Shown: in pieces, positions 8,620 to 18,400 of the stretch
Layout: each line of letters opens with the position of its first letter
How positions within the stretch are numbered: the first letter of the stretch is position 1
NCBI RefSeq assembly: GCF_003071065.1
Contig: NZ_QCXX01000003.1
Span: 248,001 to 312,000 of the forward strand
Length of the DNA: 64,000 nt
Direction: 5' to 3'
Source of the DNA: Sphingobacterium athyrii
GTDB taxonomy: Bacteria > Bacteroidota > Bacteroidia > Sphingobacteriales > Sphingobacteriaceae
The notes under the pieces: model-generated
What the model saw: only the letters and a program-made list of their open reading frames with translations
The model's database searches: none
What the model was told of the DNA's origin: nothing
Translations under genes and position numbers: made by a program

Positions 8620-9324
8620 ATGAGAACAAATTTAAAAGATAAGGATTATTTTGATAGTTATATTACGCTAAATAAGGAAGATATCGAATTTTATGAAGAG
8701 GGATTAAAGTCGGGAGCGACTGCAAACGATAGAATTCCTGCGGTGAAAAGACAAATTTTTACAACGGGGCTTCATACAGTAATTGCTAAATATTCTGCCG
8801 GATATCCTGTTCAGGAAGTTGAGACTGATTTTATAAAAGTTATCGAATCTTTAAAAGAGGGCTGGCAAGGCGAGGGCAAAAATATACAGTTTGATGATTA
8901 TATTTTGATGCTATGGATGCTTTCAGTGGCAATTCTTTTAGACATCGATGATGCAGAGTTTAGAAAAATAATTACGGTTTTAGAGGAAAGTGGTTATAAA
9001 GACGGTATTTATGATATCATTATTTCGTCTAAGTTTTCTGACAAGAATACAGTTTCAGACCTCACTTATCCCAATGAATTTGGTTTTCTGAAAAATTTTT
9101 ATGCAACAAAAAATATAGAAGATCTAAAAAACTATTTGGACAAAGCTTGGTACAAAAAAATGAAACCTACATACTGGTTTGATAATAATAAAAACAAAAA
9201 TGAGGTTTTCTTCGGATATTGGAGTTTGGAAAGTGCAGCTTTTGTGAAAATATTAGATGTAGAAGATTCGTCTCTGGAGAACCAACAATATTACCCTTAC
9301 GATTTGGTCCACTGGAAAAAATAG
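8620..9324 (+). CDS. PoNi-type immunity protein (DUF1910/DUF1911)
   Basis: 234 aa, soluble, with no signal peptide. The N-terminal half has the DUF1910 pattern (DYFDSYITLNKEDIEFYEEG, then AVKRQIFTTGLHTVIAKYSAGY). The C-terminal half has the DUF1911 signature (FFGYWSLESAAFVKILDVED, then YYPYDLV). This two-domain architecture is the known immunity family for PoNe DNase toxins. It binds and neutralises the toxin in the cytoplasm. It directly follows a broken PoNe-like tail, which supports the assignment. The gene itself is intact and of normal length, so it could still protect against non-self PoNe toxins. Confidence 0.75.
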   Translation: MRTNLKDKDYFDSYITLNKEDIEFYEEGLKSGATANDRIPAVKRQIFTTGLHTVIAKYSAGYPVQEVETDFIKVIESLKEGWQGEGKNIQFDDYILMLWMLSVAILLDIDDAEFRKIITVLEESGYKDGIYDIIISSKFSDKNTVSDLTYPNEFGFLKNFYATKNIEDLKNYLDKAWYKKMKPTYWFDNNKNKNEVFFGYWSLESAAFVKILDVEDSSLENQQYYPYDLVHWKK

Positions 9325-9326
9325 CT

Positions 9327-9794
9327 ATGGAAACTTACAGACAGATCATCAACATTATTGTAAAAGATTCAGGCGACAGAGAAATTATTATGAAAAAACT
9401 TTCTGAAGTTACTGCTGATCCCGCCTTATACGAAGATTTCTTCTTCAGAACACCATATGAAGATCAAGATATCACAAGGTTACAGATGATCGATTTGCTT
9501 ATTGAAAAAGGATACGCATTTGAAATCGACTGGAAAGAAAATTATACAACGGCCAAAAAAGAAATTCAAAAAATATCAACTAAGCTTGATGTTTCTCTCC
9601 CTATAGAAGACGATGAGGATCTTTATGATTTAGAGCCGGAAATCTTTTTTTTGAGAGTTAGTTCATTATTGGAGCGTAAGGGTTATTCAATTTTTGATGT
9701 TGATATTGACAGTAATAGTTATGTCATCATTCTTGCTGATTCTGATTTTGCTGAAACAATTACATCTTTAGACTCAAGAATAAAGAAATATTAA
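9327..9794 (+). CDS. Acidic cytoplasmic protein, possibly DUF6630-like; immunity-type
   Basis: 155 aa from ATG 9327, just 2 bp after the PoNi stop, so probably co-transcribed. The protein is acidic with no membrane segment. It has an N-terminal helical region (IINIIVKDSG), a central IDLLIEKGYAFEIDWKEN, and a C-terminal YVIILADSD segment. The layout resembles DUF6630-type proteins, but I am not certain. Small acidic orphans directly following an immunity gene are typical of polymorphic-toxin immunity arrays. A longer reading from 9219 overlaps the PoNi gene and is unlikely. Confidence 0.6.
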   Translation: METYRQIINIIVKDSGDREIIMKKLSEVTADPALYEDFFFRTPYEDQDITRLQMIDLLIEKGYAFEIDWKENYTTAKKEIQKISTKLDVSLPIEDDEDLYDLEPEIFFLRVSSLLERKGYSIFDVDIDSNSYVIILADSDFAETITSLDSRIKKY

Positions 9795-10032
9795 ATTATG
9801 ATAGAGATACATCAAAAATTTTGGTTAGTCTTCTAAACTTTATATGTGTGATTTATACAGATCCTTTGAAAATCTGCAACATTCAAAAGTTAAAGGACTT
9901 CAGTCAAGATTCAGATATCCCTAATTTGGTTCATTGCATTAAAACAGAACTTCTCGTACTATGAGATTTATTTTCAAGATGATGTTCCCGAGTCTGTTGT
10001 AAATCTGAAAATCCAGATTTGAGATATCATCA

Positions 10033-10386
10033 TTGACGAATTCCCACCTAGCGGCATTAGTTGATTTTGTAAAGAAGAATTATCTCATCATCGAAAACTG
10101 TCTGAAAAGTTTTAAGCGGGAGCAGTGTCTGTGTTCAGTAAAGGTCAGAGAAAGCGGAAAGCCAACATTTGGACATTTACAACAGTTTATAAAAGAACAG
10201 TGGATTGATTATATCATATCAGAGAAATGTATGAGTTTTGATGGACTAACAGATAAAGAGAGATTATCTATTAGCGGACTAGTATTTGAGTATGAGAAGG
10301 CTTTAATTGACGATAATGCAAAAGCGATAAAAATTTTGAAAGCATTGAACTTTGATAAACCTTCGATTGACATAATTATTGGATAA
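10033..10386 (+). CDS. Hypothetical immunity-array protein, possibly 5'-truncated
   Basis: A 117-codon frame read from TTG 10033; there is no ATG near its beginning, and an in-frame stop lies 25 bp upstream. The protein is soluble and mainly helical (VKKNYLIIENCLKSFKREQ, then ALIDDNAKAIKILKAL). I do not recognise the family. The 238 bp between the previous gene and this one hold short peptide-like stretches broken by stops, which fits a gene that has lost its 5' end. It sits between an immunity-type gene and a leucine-rich-repeat gene. Confidence 0.4.
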   Translation: MTNSHLAALVDFVKKNYLIIENCLKSFKREQCLCSVKVRESGKPTFGHLQQFIKEQWIDYIISEKCMSFDGLTDKERLSISGLVFEYEKALIDDNAKAIKILKALNFDKPSIDIIIG

Positions 10387-10411
10387 ATAAACATAACGCT
10401 AACCAGCACCT

Positions 10412-11176
10412 ATGGAATTAAATGAAATAAAAAATATACAAGATTTCCAGCGATTTCTGTTTCAACAAAAGAATGAAAATTTTGTTCAGCCTGATGATCC
10501 CAATTATTCAAGAACAATTTGTGGAACCGATTTCAGATCTGAAATTCTGTATGTTCTACCATCAACTGAAACATTAGAAAATATCCGGTTTTATGACAAC
10601 CTGAAGTTTATCACCATCAATAACTATAAGATTGATAGTAAAAATCTTGATGCATTAAAAAAGTATAAGGATAATTTAATAAATGTTAGCCATTTACATA
10701 TTTGGAACATCAAACAAAATGATCTGGATTTAATTTCATTGTTTCCAAATTTGACACATTTATTCATTTCACATGTCAAAAAAGCTGACTTTTCATTTAA
10801 CCGCTTAGACGAGCTAACGAATTTGAACACGCTTTGTCTTTTAAGTCTAAACAAAGTAGCAGACTTCAATTTCTTGCCAAACGCTACAAAATCTAGAATT
10901 AAAAACCTTTCGTTAACTTATACATCAAATCTTAAAAGTTTGAATGGGATTGATAAGTTCGAAAACCTTGAACACTTATCGCTCTTTGCATCAACAACAG
11001 AAAGTAACAAAAAAGTAAGCCTTGACGATTTATCAGGAATTGAAAACCTAGCAAAACTTAAAACATTTGAAATTGCTTATTTTCGGTTTGACAATAGGGA
11101 AATGGCCAATAGACTTTCGTTTTTAAAAGAATTAAAGGAGTTTATTATTGATAATATCAAATATGAAAATAACTAA
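10412..11176 (+). CDS. Leucine-rich-repeat protein, immunity-type
   Basis: 254 aa, cytoplasmic, without a signal peptide. Irregular leucine-rich repeats run from about residue 85 to the end, for example LFPNLTHLFISHV, LTNLNTLCLLSLN, FENLEHLSLF and LAKLKTFEIAYF. Short LRR proteins of this kind often sit in immunity arrays of polymorphic toxin loci, which matches the surroundings. Its last 40 codons and the following 45 bp recur at 50301-50467 as a separate broken copy. The gene has a proper ATG, lies 25 bp after the previous frame and appears intact. Confidence 0.65.
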   Translation: MELNEIKNIQDFQRFLFQQKNENFVQPDDPNYSRTICGTDFRSEILYVLPSTETLENIRFYDNLKFITINNYKIDSKNLDALKKYKDNLINVSHLHIWNIKQNDLDLISLFPNLTHLFISHVKKADFSFNRLDELTNLNTLCLLSLNKVADFNFLPNATKSRIKNLSLTYTSNLKSLNGIDKFENLEHLSLFASTTESNKKVSLDDLSGIENLAKLKTFEIAYFRFDNREMANRLSFLKELKEFIIDNIKYENN

Positions 11177-11220
11177 AGAATGTGTTTGAATGAAATTATT
11201 GGATCTTTTCAAAATATTTA
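11055..11220. repeat. Dispersed repeat A, copy 1 (3' end of LRR gene plus start of next gene)
   Basis: About 166 bp shared with 50301-50467, with scattered substitutions. It covers the LRR C-terminus, its stop codon and the beginning of a following gene (ATGAAATTATTGGA...). In this copy the following gene stops after 11 codons. Confidence 0.75.
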
Positions 11221-11510
11221 GATGAAGACAAATTGATCGGTTTACTGTTATTAAAATACATCCAAAAGAGTGTAATTTACAAATGAAATTTATCCAATTT
11301 CGTTAGTTTTATAAGGATGAACATATTTGTGAAAATTGAATTTGGAAATGGGCAAATGATCCGTTCACAAAGGATAAAATACCAGATAAAAATGGACAAT
11401 TCGATGTCTTTTGAAAATGGTAGAGGGTATTAATAATTATGATGCTTACGAAGAATTTGAAGATCTCAAGCAGTTTGAAATGTATTTGTAGGATCGGAAG
11501 AAAGTCATAA

Positions 11511-11561
11511 GATAAGTTCCCAAATTGGTTTCAATATGCTGTTAATAAAATTAATGAATAA
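11511..11561 (+). pseudogene. Tail fragment of a zeta-like kinase gene; rest of 11177-11676 is decayed
   Basis: The 16-codon tail DKFPNWFQYAVNKINE closely matches the C-terminus of the zeta-like protein ending at 45930. Upstream, 11177-11510 contains short gene-like pieces interrupted by stops and no usable ORF. The whole 500-bp stretch reads as eroded coding DNA. Confidence 0.45.
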
Positions 11562-11676
11562 GATTTTTTTGTAAAAGTTAGCCAGCCTCTAATAAAAGAC
11601 ACACAATTTTATGGAAGAAGCTAAAAGATAAAACGCGTATTGATTTTAACGGCAATTATTTTTTTATTGCCATAGC

Positions 11677-12273
11677 TTATTGTTTCCACTTTACTTTTCC
11701 GTTATGGTCATACATTTCGATAGAAGGGTTGCCTAGACTGTCAACCTTTAAAACAATTCTCGGTACTTCATTATTATCTTTCATCACCAAAGATGCATTC
11801 CCGTTTTCCGTTAGCAGGTTGATGCGGTTGATATTATGTCCAGGCTTACCGGATAGATCTTTATCGTTAATCAATAGACCAGCCCTGAAATAATTGTCAT
11901 GTTTATTATCTTGTGCCAGGATACCGATGGCATCGGCATTCTGATAATCAAAAGCCAGTGCATTCAGATTAGTCTCCTCATTATCAGTGATTGCAAAACC
12001 GCCTCTTTCGTCGCCGTTTTTATCGAAGAAAATCAGGCCTGCAGGAGAATAAGCCCTTTTGTACGTTTTGCCGTTGATAATGGGTTGCGGAATGTTATCC
12101 GTGTTTGCAATAACGATACGGTTTTTTCCCGATCTGTCCTTGATATCTATTCTTTCCGCGTTTAGGTTTTGCTTGTTGTTTAAATAAAAGTAGGTTGCAC
12201 AAGCCATCAGTACGATATTGGAAAGAATAAGAGCAATTAAAAATATTTTTAGTGTTTTAGAAATTGTTTGCAT
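11677..12273 (-). CDS. Membrane-anchored hypothetical protein
   Basis: 198 aa. One N-terminal transmembrane segment spans residues 8-30 (LKIFLIALILSNIVLMACA). The rest is probably exposed outside the inner membrane. The exported part has repeated short beta-type units mentioning D-x-N-G turns (FFDKNGDERGG, MYDHNGKVKW), suggesting a beta-rich fold. I do not recognise a named family. A Cys follows the hydrophobic core (LMAC), but its position past the core does not make a convincing lipobox. It lies 176 bp downstream of the frameshifted Crp/Fnr gene on the same strand and may once have been controlled by it. Confidence 0.7.
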   Translation of the reverse strand: MQTISKTLKIFLIALILSNIVLMACATYFYLNNKQNLNAERIDIKDRSGKNRIVIANTDNIPQPIINGKTYKRAYSPAGLIFFDKNGDERGGFAITDNEETNLNALAFDYQNADAIGILAQDNKHDNYFRAGLLINDKDLSGKPGHNINRINLLTENGNASLVMKDNNEVPRIVLKVDSLGNPSIEMYDHNGKVKWKQ

Positions 12274-12449
12274 AATTTAATATTCGTTTTTAGTTATTAC
12301 TTTCTTATATTGAGTTAGTTAAGTAGTTATACTTTGTGTTTTATTCCAGATTAACACCCCATAATCTGCATTATTTTTGCTTTTTATAAGGCAAAAATAA
12401 TGTGTGGTTTCGAGGATACCCTTTACATAGGTTGAGTGCAATGAATTTT

Positions 12450-13045
12450 TTATCTGGTCAGTTCTTTCCGTATTCTGCTCAACTGTGTCGGGGTGATGCT
12501 CAGGTGCGAAGCAATATATTGTAGTGGAATTCTGTTGTCTATTCCCGGATGCGTTTGCAGCAATTTTAAATACCTTGTAGTCGCACTTTCGGTCAGTAAG
12601 GAAATTTCTCTTTCTTCATTAATGACTATCCATTTTTTCTCCAGATAAGCAATGTACAGGTTCTTTAATTCATCATTTTGATTAATGGCAGCTCTTGTTT
12701 GATGGTAGGGCACACATACCACTGTGGTATTTTCAATAGCTTGCAGTGTAAATTCGTTGGGGGTTTTTATGATTGCCGAAAATCTGGTACTTGCAAAATC
12801 TCTCTCCAAATAAATCCATTTATTCCAGACAGCTCCTTTTTCATCTATAAAATAGGAGTTTAAAGCACCTTGACACACAAAGAAAATGTCATTGGCGACA
12901 CGCCCTTCTCTTATTAAAACCTCATTTTTTTAAATTGCTGAATGTATACAGTGTCGGCCAATAAATCAAATGCCTTATCCGAAATAGGATACACGTTCAA
13001 AAGAGCTTCCTTAAAGTCTGTGAGATATTTTTCTGTTTCCGTCAT
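12450..13045 (-). pseudogene. Crp/Fnr-family regulator with a frameshift in a homopolymer
   Basis: Two overlapping frames together give a complete Crp/Fnr protein of about 197 aa. The first frame starts at ATG 13045 and runs through TVYIQQFKK before hitting a stop. The second continues NEVLIREGRVANDIFFVCQG into the cAMP-binding-like beta barrel and the C-terminal helix-turn-helix (YIASHLSITPTQLSRIRKE). The break falls at a run of seven T on the + strand (12925-12931); an eighth would restore the frame. It could be a real mutation, phase variation or an assembly error. A truncated 142-aa ORF (12450-12878) would lack most of the sensor. Confidence 0.75.
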
Positions 13046-13301
13046 TTGCTGTAATGGGATTATGTGATGATACTACTTTCAAATAAATATAACGTATCTT
13101 TTAAATAGCTAAAATTGTTTTTTTCTTTTTGGTAAATAATCCGTTATCTTTCCGGGCGTTGAGCCTATACCGACGGAAAGACTTATATGCTGCATCTCCC
13201 AGTCATGTGCGCTATGATAGATCTGGCCACAACAAAATCATTTTTTCCTACATTTTTCAGCCATTTGTGCCTGACCGTCGCCTTAATTAAAATTCGACAC
13301 G

Positions 13302-13397
13302 AAAGTCCTTGTTACAGGCGCCACAGGTTTCGTTCGAACAGCAGCAGTACAGGATTTGGGGAAAGAAGTTAGAAGTAAATTACAATATTTTGGATAA
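13302..13397 (+). pseudogene. N-terminal scrap of an NAD(P)-dependent epimerase/NmrA-type gene
   Basis: The frame reads KVLVTGATGFVRTAAVQDLG, the first strand and glycine motif of an extended SDR (TGATGFVG in intact proteins; here the last Gly is Arg), then stops after 31 codons. There is no start codon in frame nearby. The surrounding 13046-13507 interval otherwise shows no convincing gene. Confidence 0.4.
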
Positions 13398-13507
13398 TAA
13401 TGCTTTTTTTTATTGAAATATAAAAGCAGATATATGTATAACTACAGAAAATGAAATTTTAAACTTTGACGGTTCATATTTATTTAAAATTTAAGTAATA
13501 TTGAACT

Positions 13508-14101
13508 GTGAAAAACAAGGTAAAGCAAGAACTCAATAAACAAGATTTCATTGAATCTTTTCGTGAAGGTGAAAGGGGAGGTTTGAAGTTCTTGTACAAA
13601 ACCTTTTATGCTCCAATGTGTTATTTTCTCGAAAAAATGAACTTGGATAAAGTTATTATAGAGGAAATTGTCCAAGATGTATTTTTTAAACTATGGGAAA
13701 GACGTGACGATTTTAATCATTTTGAGTCGATCCGGAGTTTTTTATATACAAGTTGTAGAAACGCAGCAATTAATCGGATTCAACAAAAGAAGAGATTACA
13801 ACAGCTTGCTGATATCTATGCCACACAGGCTGATCTGATAGACTTGCCTGTCAGCCATCAAATGATTTATCTAGAAACGCTACGTGAAGTTCACAACGCT
13901 ATAGAGACCTTGCCAGAACAGTGTCGGCATGTAATTTACAAGCTGGTCGTTGAAGATTTAAGTCCACAAGAAGTTGCGGTTTCCCTAGGTATTACCACAA
14001 GCACGGTTTACAATCAAAAGAAAAGAGGCATTGAACTTCTCAGACAAAGACTTAAGCCTGACCAGTTTTTTTGTCTACTTTTACTCCTGTTGTATTATTA
14101 G
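13508..14101 (+). CDS. ECF RNA polymerase sigma factor (FecI-like)
   Basis: 197 aa from GTG 13508. The sigma-2 region (YKTFYAPMCYFLEKM, then EIVQDVFFKLWERRDDF) covers about residues 30-80. The sigma-4 region with its helix-turn-helix (LSPQEVAVSLGITTSTVYNQ) lies at 150-180. These are the two domains of group IV sigma factors, which recruit RNA polymerase to a few target promoters. The C-terminus ends in an unusual hydrophobic stretch (FFCLLLLLLYY). It is followed by fecR, susC and susD genes, the standard Bacteroidota arrangement in which outer-membrane substrate binding releases the sigma factor. Confidence 0.9.
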   Translation: MKNKVKQELNKQDFIESFREGERGGLKFLYKTFYAPMCYFLEKMNLDKVIIEEIVQDVFFKLWERRDDFNHFESIRSFLYTSCRNAAINRIQQKKRLQQLADIYATQADLIDLPVSHQMIYLETLREVHNAIETLPEQCRHVIYKLVVEDLSPQEVAVSLGITTSTVYNQKKRGIELLRQRLKPDQFFCLLLLLLYY

Positions 14102-14200
14102 GATGTAAATTATAAACTTGATTTCCAATTGATTATAAAAATATCTTTCATCTCTTTAGAGAAACGAAATCAAAATATTGTTTTAAGTATATAAAGCAAT

Positions 14201-15343
14201 ATGGAGCACACACCCGAACATATCATCTATTTATTGAGCAAATCAAAACTTGAGGTATTAAGTGATGATGAACAATCACAGCTAGAATCTTGGCGCCTTA
14301 AAGCCGCTCCGAACCGAGAGGTATGTGATATGTTGGACAACAAGGAGATGCTGGCCAGAGATTTGGAAGTTTTGTCTACTTATGATTGGGAAGCATCCTT
14401 TGAAACTTTCGAACAGGAGTACCTGAGTACTCCGAAGATTATATTCCCTTTCAGATGGATTTGGTCATATGGCATCGCTGCTGTACTCATTGGCACCTTA
14501 ACCTTATTCTTTGTTCGTTACCTGAGGGACGCAGGATATCAGGCAAATCCAGATGTAAAAATCCTTCCCGCCAAGACCGCTGGTACAATCTACTTGAAAA
14601 ATGGAGATTCGATCGCTGTTACGCCTAAAGATACGGTGTTATCTTTAGCTGCTCCATCTAATATCGGGGGGAAGGGGAATGATAGCTTGCTTATTTCTAC
14701 ACCCAAAGGTGGTAAAATGGCTGTTCTATTACCGGATGGGACTAAAGTCTGGATGAATGCCGAGACCCAGTTGGATTATTACGAAATGGATAGTCTCAGA
14801 CAGGTACAATTGATCGGTGAAGCTTATTTTGAGGTCGCAAAAAGTTATGTCCTTTCAGAAGAACATCCAAAATTGAAACCATTTATTGTTCAAACCGGAA
14901 ATATTCAAGTGACAGTATTAGGTACACATTTTAATGTCAAGGCAAATCGAAATCTAAGTGATTTTAAAGCTACATTATACGAGGGAAAAGTAAGGGTTCA
15001 GCAGGGCGAGAGGCAGATTATTTTATCCCCTGGTGAAGAGGCTTATATCAATACGGGCCATATTCAAAGTAGAACCATAGATACTGAAATCGGCAATGCA
15101 TTGAAGGATGGTTATTTTATATTCAACTCAGAACCACTGTCTGTTATTATGAAGGACATTTCTGTTTGGTACAATGTCAACGTGGTTTACCTTGACAATG
15201 AGATAAAACTGGAAAAATTTGAGGGAATGCTATCTCGTAATAGCCGTTTAAAAGAGATTATCAATGTATTAGAAAGTACTGGAAAAGTTAATTTCAAATT
15301 TAAAGAAAATACAATTTATGTAGATAAAAAACAATCTAAATGA
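14201..15343 (+). CDS. FecR-family anti-sigma factor
   Basis: 380 aa. A cytoplasmic N-terminal part of about 85 residues would bind the sigma factor. A single transmembrane segment follows at about 88-107 (GIAAVLIGTLTLFFV). The periplasmic part contains the FecR beta domain (VLLPDGTKVWMNAETQLDY, then GEAYFEVAK and VTVLGTHFNVKA) and a C-terminal DUF4974 domain (residues about 305-378). It relays a signal from the SusC-type receptor to the ECF sigma factor. It lies 99 bp after the sigma gene, and a strong hairpin separates it from susC. Confidence 0.93.
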   Translation: MEHTPEHIIYLLSKSKLEVLSDDEQSQLESWRLKAAPNREVCDMLDNKEMLARDLEVLSTYDWEASFETFEQEYLSTPKIIFPFRWIWSYGIAAVLIGTLTLFFVRYLRDAGYQANPDVKILPAKTAGTIYLKNGDSIAVTPKDTVLSLAAPSNIGGKGNDSLLISTPKGGKMAVLLPDGTKVWMNAETQLDYYEMDSLRQVQLIGEAYFEVAKSYVLSEEHPKLKPFIVQTGNIQVTVLGTHFNVKANRNLSDFKATLYEGKVRVQQGERQIILSPGEEAYINTGHIQSRTIDTEIGNALKDGYFIFNSEPLSVIMKDISVWYNVNVVYLDNEIKLEKFEGMLSRNSRLKEIINVLESTGKVNFKFKENTIYVDKKQSK

Positions 15344-15349
15344 AAAGAC

Positions 15350-15382
15350 GAAGCCCTATACGCTTGCAACAAATAGGGCTTC
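15350..15382 (+). terminator. Hairpin between fecR and susC
   Basis: A perfect 10-bp stem (GAAGCCCTAT / ATAGGGCTTC) with a 13-nt loop starts 6 bp after the fecR stop. No T-run follows, so it may be an attenuator, a processing site or a Rho-type end. It divides the regulatory pair from the transport genes. Confidence 0.5.
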
Positions 15383-15433
15383 TGGTCAAGCAATTCTAAC
15401 TGTAACTGAATTTTAATTCTTAACCTAAAACAA

Positions 15434-18400
15434 ATGTATAAAAATTATGCAGAAGTTTGTCGTGCCCTACACGACCAAACGGAAATTATGAAAAACAGCG
15501 ATCGCACAGACTTTTGGGGAAGGTCGCATTGGAGGGGAAACATTATGCGTATATCGCTTACAACCATTATGATGTCCTGTTGTTTGCTTCATGTCGGAGC
15601 TAAAACTTATGGACAGAGTGTATCTATTAATGAAAAATCTGTTTCTTTGAGAAGAGTCTTTTCGACAATCAATAAACAGACAGGCTACTCCTACGTATGG
15701 GCAGCAAAGACTATTGATCCAGATACGAAAGTTCAGCTCAATGTTGAAAAAGGAACATTGAATGCAACACTTGAAAAATTATTGAATGATCTGAATCTTA
15801 GTTTTGAAATTAGGGGAAAGATTATCGTTGTACATGAAAAAGCCCAACAAGGGAAAATTGTTTCGGACCACAATAGTCTATCGGATCAAAAGATACTGAT
15901 CAAGGGCTTTGTCGTTGATGATAATAATCGTCCATTACAAGGTGCGACCATTCGTGTAAAAGGTTCACCGCAAGGTACGACTACAGATCAAAATGGATAT
16001 TTTGAAATAAGTAGCGTCAGTGCGAAGAATTTATTAGAGATTACGATGGTCGGATTTTCACCACTTTCATTGCCTGTGAAATCTGATCTTGGTAAGATTA
16101 TGCTGCAAGCAATAGATGCGCAATTGCAGGAGGTCAACGTAACTGTAAATACCGGGTACCAAAAAATCAGTAAAGAACGAGCTGCTGGTTCCATCGCACA
16201 AGTCACTGCGAAAGATATGGAAGGACGGCTGCAACCAAATCTTTTGGATCGGATTGATGGCTTGCTTCCCGGCCTGAATCTGATTCGAAATACAGCTAGC
16301 CCTCAGAATAGTAAAAACAATTTGGGTATAGAAGTGCGAGGCCGTTCAACAATCAACGCTCAAGCGGCTCCTTTGATCGTCGTTGACGGTATGCCTTATG
16401 AAGGAGACCTCACTGCTATCAACCCCAATGATATTGCTTCTATAACTGTTTTAAAAGATGCTTCAGCGGCATCAATCTACGGTGTACGATCGTCCAATGG
16501 AGTTATCGTCATTACAACAAAGATCGGTACAGCTGGTAAATCAAAAGTCGATTATACCAATACCTTGTCTTTTCGCGGGCTGCCAAGTCGCAATTATCTG
16601 AATAAGATGAGTAGTGCTGAATTGGTGGATTTTCAAAAAGAAATGTTTGATTATCGTTCTGGCGATTATGCTGCGATAGACCCCAGAAAGGCTATGAATG
16701 ACGTATACAGAATTCTCTATAACAAGAAAGGTGGTGTTATCTCAGGGGAGGAAATGGAGAAACAGTTGGATATTTACCGAAATAGAGATCGTTTTGGTCA
16801 GATGGGCGAATTCTTAAATACGACTCGGTTTGACCAACAGCATAATTTGGCGATCTCCGGCGGTTCGGATCGTTACACCTATCACTATTCGCTTAACTAT
16901 ACACAACCTGGTGACTATAACAAAGGAAAGCCCACCAACAAAGAGGTGGGATTTAGTTTGAAAAATAACTTTAAGTTTACTGATTGGTTTAATTTAAGAG
17001 CGAATATTCTAGGGAAAAATCAAAATAGAGAGGGAGACATTGGTTTCAATTTTTACGACAATTATATTGGCGGCAAAGCTTCATATTATCTTCTCCGTAA
17101 TGAGGACGGTTCCGCTTCCCAGTGGTATAACTCAAAATCTCAATTTGAAATAGACCGATTAAATGGGCTAGGCCTGGAAGACGAAACTTATATACCACTA
17201 AATCATGTTTCTGCTGTACATGAAAAGTTTTATAATAAATATCTCAATTTAAATTTTGCAGCAAACTTTAAGATCATTAAAGGGTTGGAATTCGACTTAT
17301 CTTATCAGAGTGAAAGGACCGAAGGTTATAATGGAACATTAAATAGAAAAAGATCACAATTGGTCAGTGCCATGGTCAACGATGCTACACAGATAGGAAA
17401 AGATGGATTAATAAAACGCAATATTCCCCAGGGAGGACAATTTTCAGAACAACGTAATGATGTCAATAGTTATACCTTACGTGGTCAGTTCAACTATCAG
17501 AACTCCATCCATGATAAACATGAAATCATTGCCATAGCAGGTGCTGAACGCAGACAAATTAATAATCGATATACCAATATCTATAAATATGGCTATGATG
17601 AAAGCAGTTTAGTTTATAAAGGAATTAACGAAGAGTTGTTCGGAATCCAAATTCAAAATACACAAGCACTGTTCAATAGCTATACCATTTCCAGAAATAA
17701 AGATGAGGGCTTCCGCGATGTGATTGATAGATTTGTTTCTTTTTATGCTAACGGATCTTATACGTATAATCAGAAACTTACCTTGAGTGGAAGTATACGT
17801 ATGGATCAATCGAACCTGTTCGGAACCGATATCAAAAATCAATATAAACCGCTGTGGTCTGTAGGGGCGTTGTATCATTTGCCAAAAATAGATTGGCAGC
17901 CGCTAGATCGCTGGTCTCTGCGAATGACCTATGGCGTGAACGGGAATGTACCGAAAGATAACGGACCTTATCTGATTTCGCGGGTCAGTAATAGTTTAAA
18001 CTATTTTAATGGTGAAATGCAGGCCTATATTGCTTCGCCACCTAATCCGCTGTTACGGTGGGAGCGGACAAGTGTATTCAACGTTGGACTTGACCTTTCC
18101 CTATTCCATAATAGACTTTCCACTTCTATAGACATTTATAACAAAAAAACGACAGATCTTTTGGGAAATACCCCATTAGATCCAACATTGGGATGGGATG
18201 TCGTGCTGCTCAATTATGGGGATATGCAAAATAGGGGTATTGAATTGGGGCTTAACGGCAAAATTATTCGGCACGAAAAGTTCAGCTGGAACAGTACCTT
18301 GAATTTCAGTTACAATAAAAATGAGATCACGAATCTGTTTGTCGAGCAGAATACGCCTTACTATTATTATTATGCTCCGCAAAACCGTGTCGGTATTCCG

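Noticed and set aside
13187-13372. 61-codon rightward ORF
   Set aside because: The residues have no protein-like pattern; a different frame in the same place gives the recognisable epimerase scrap.
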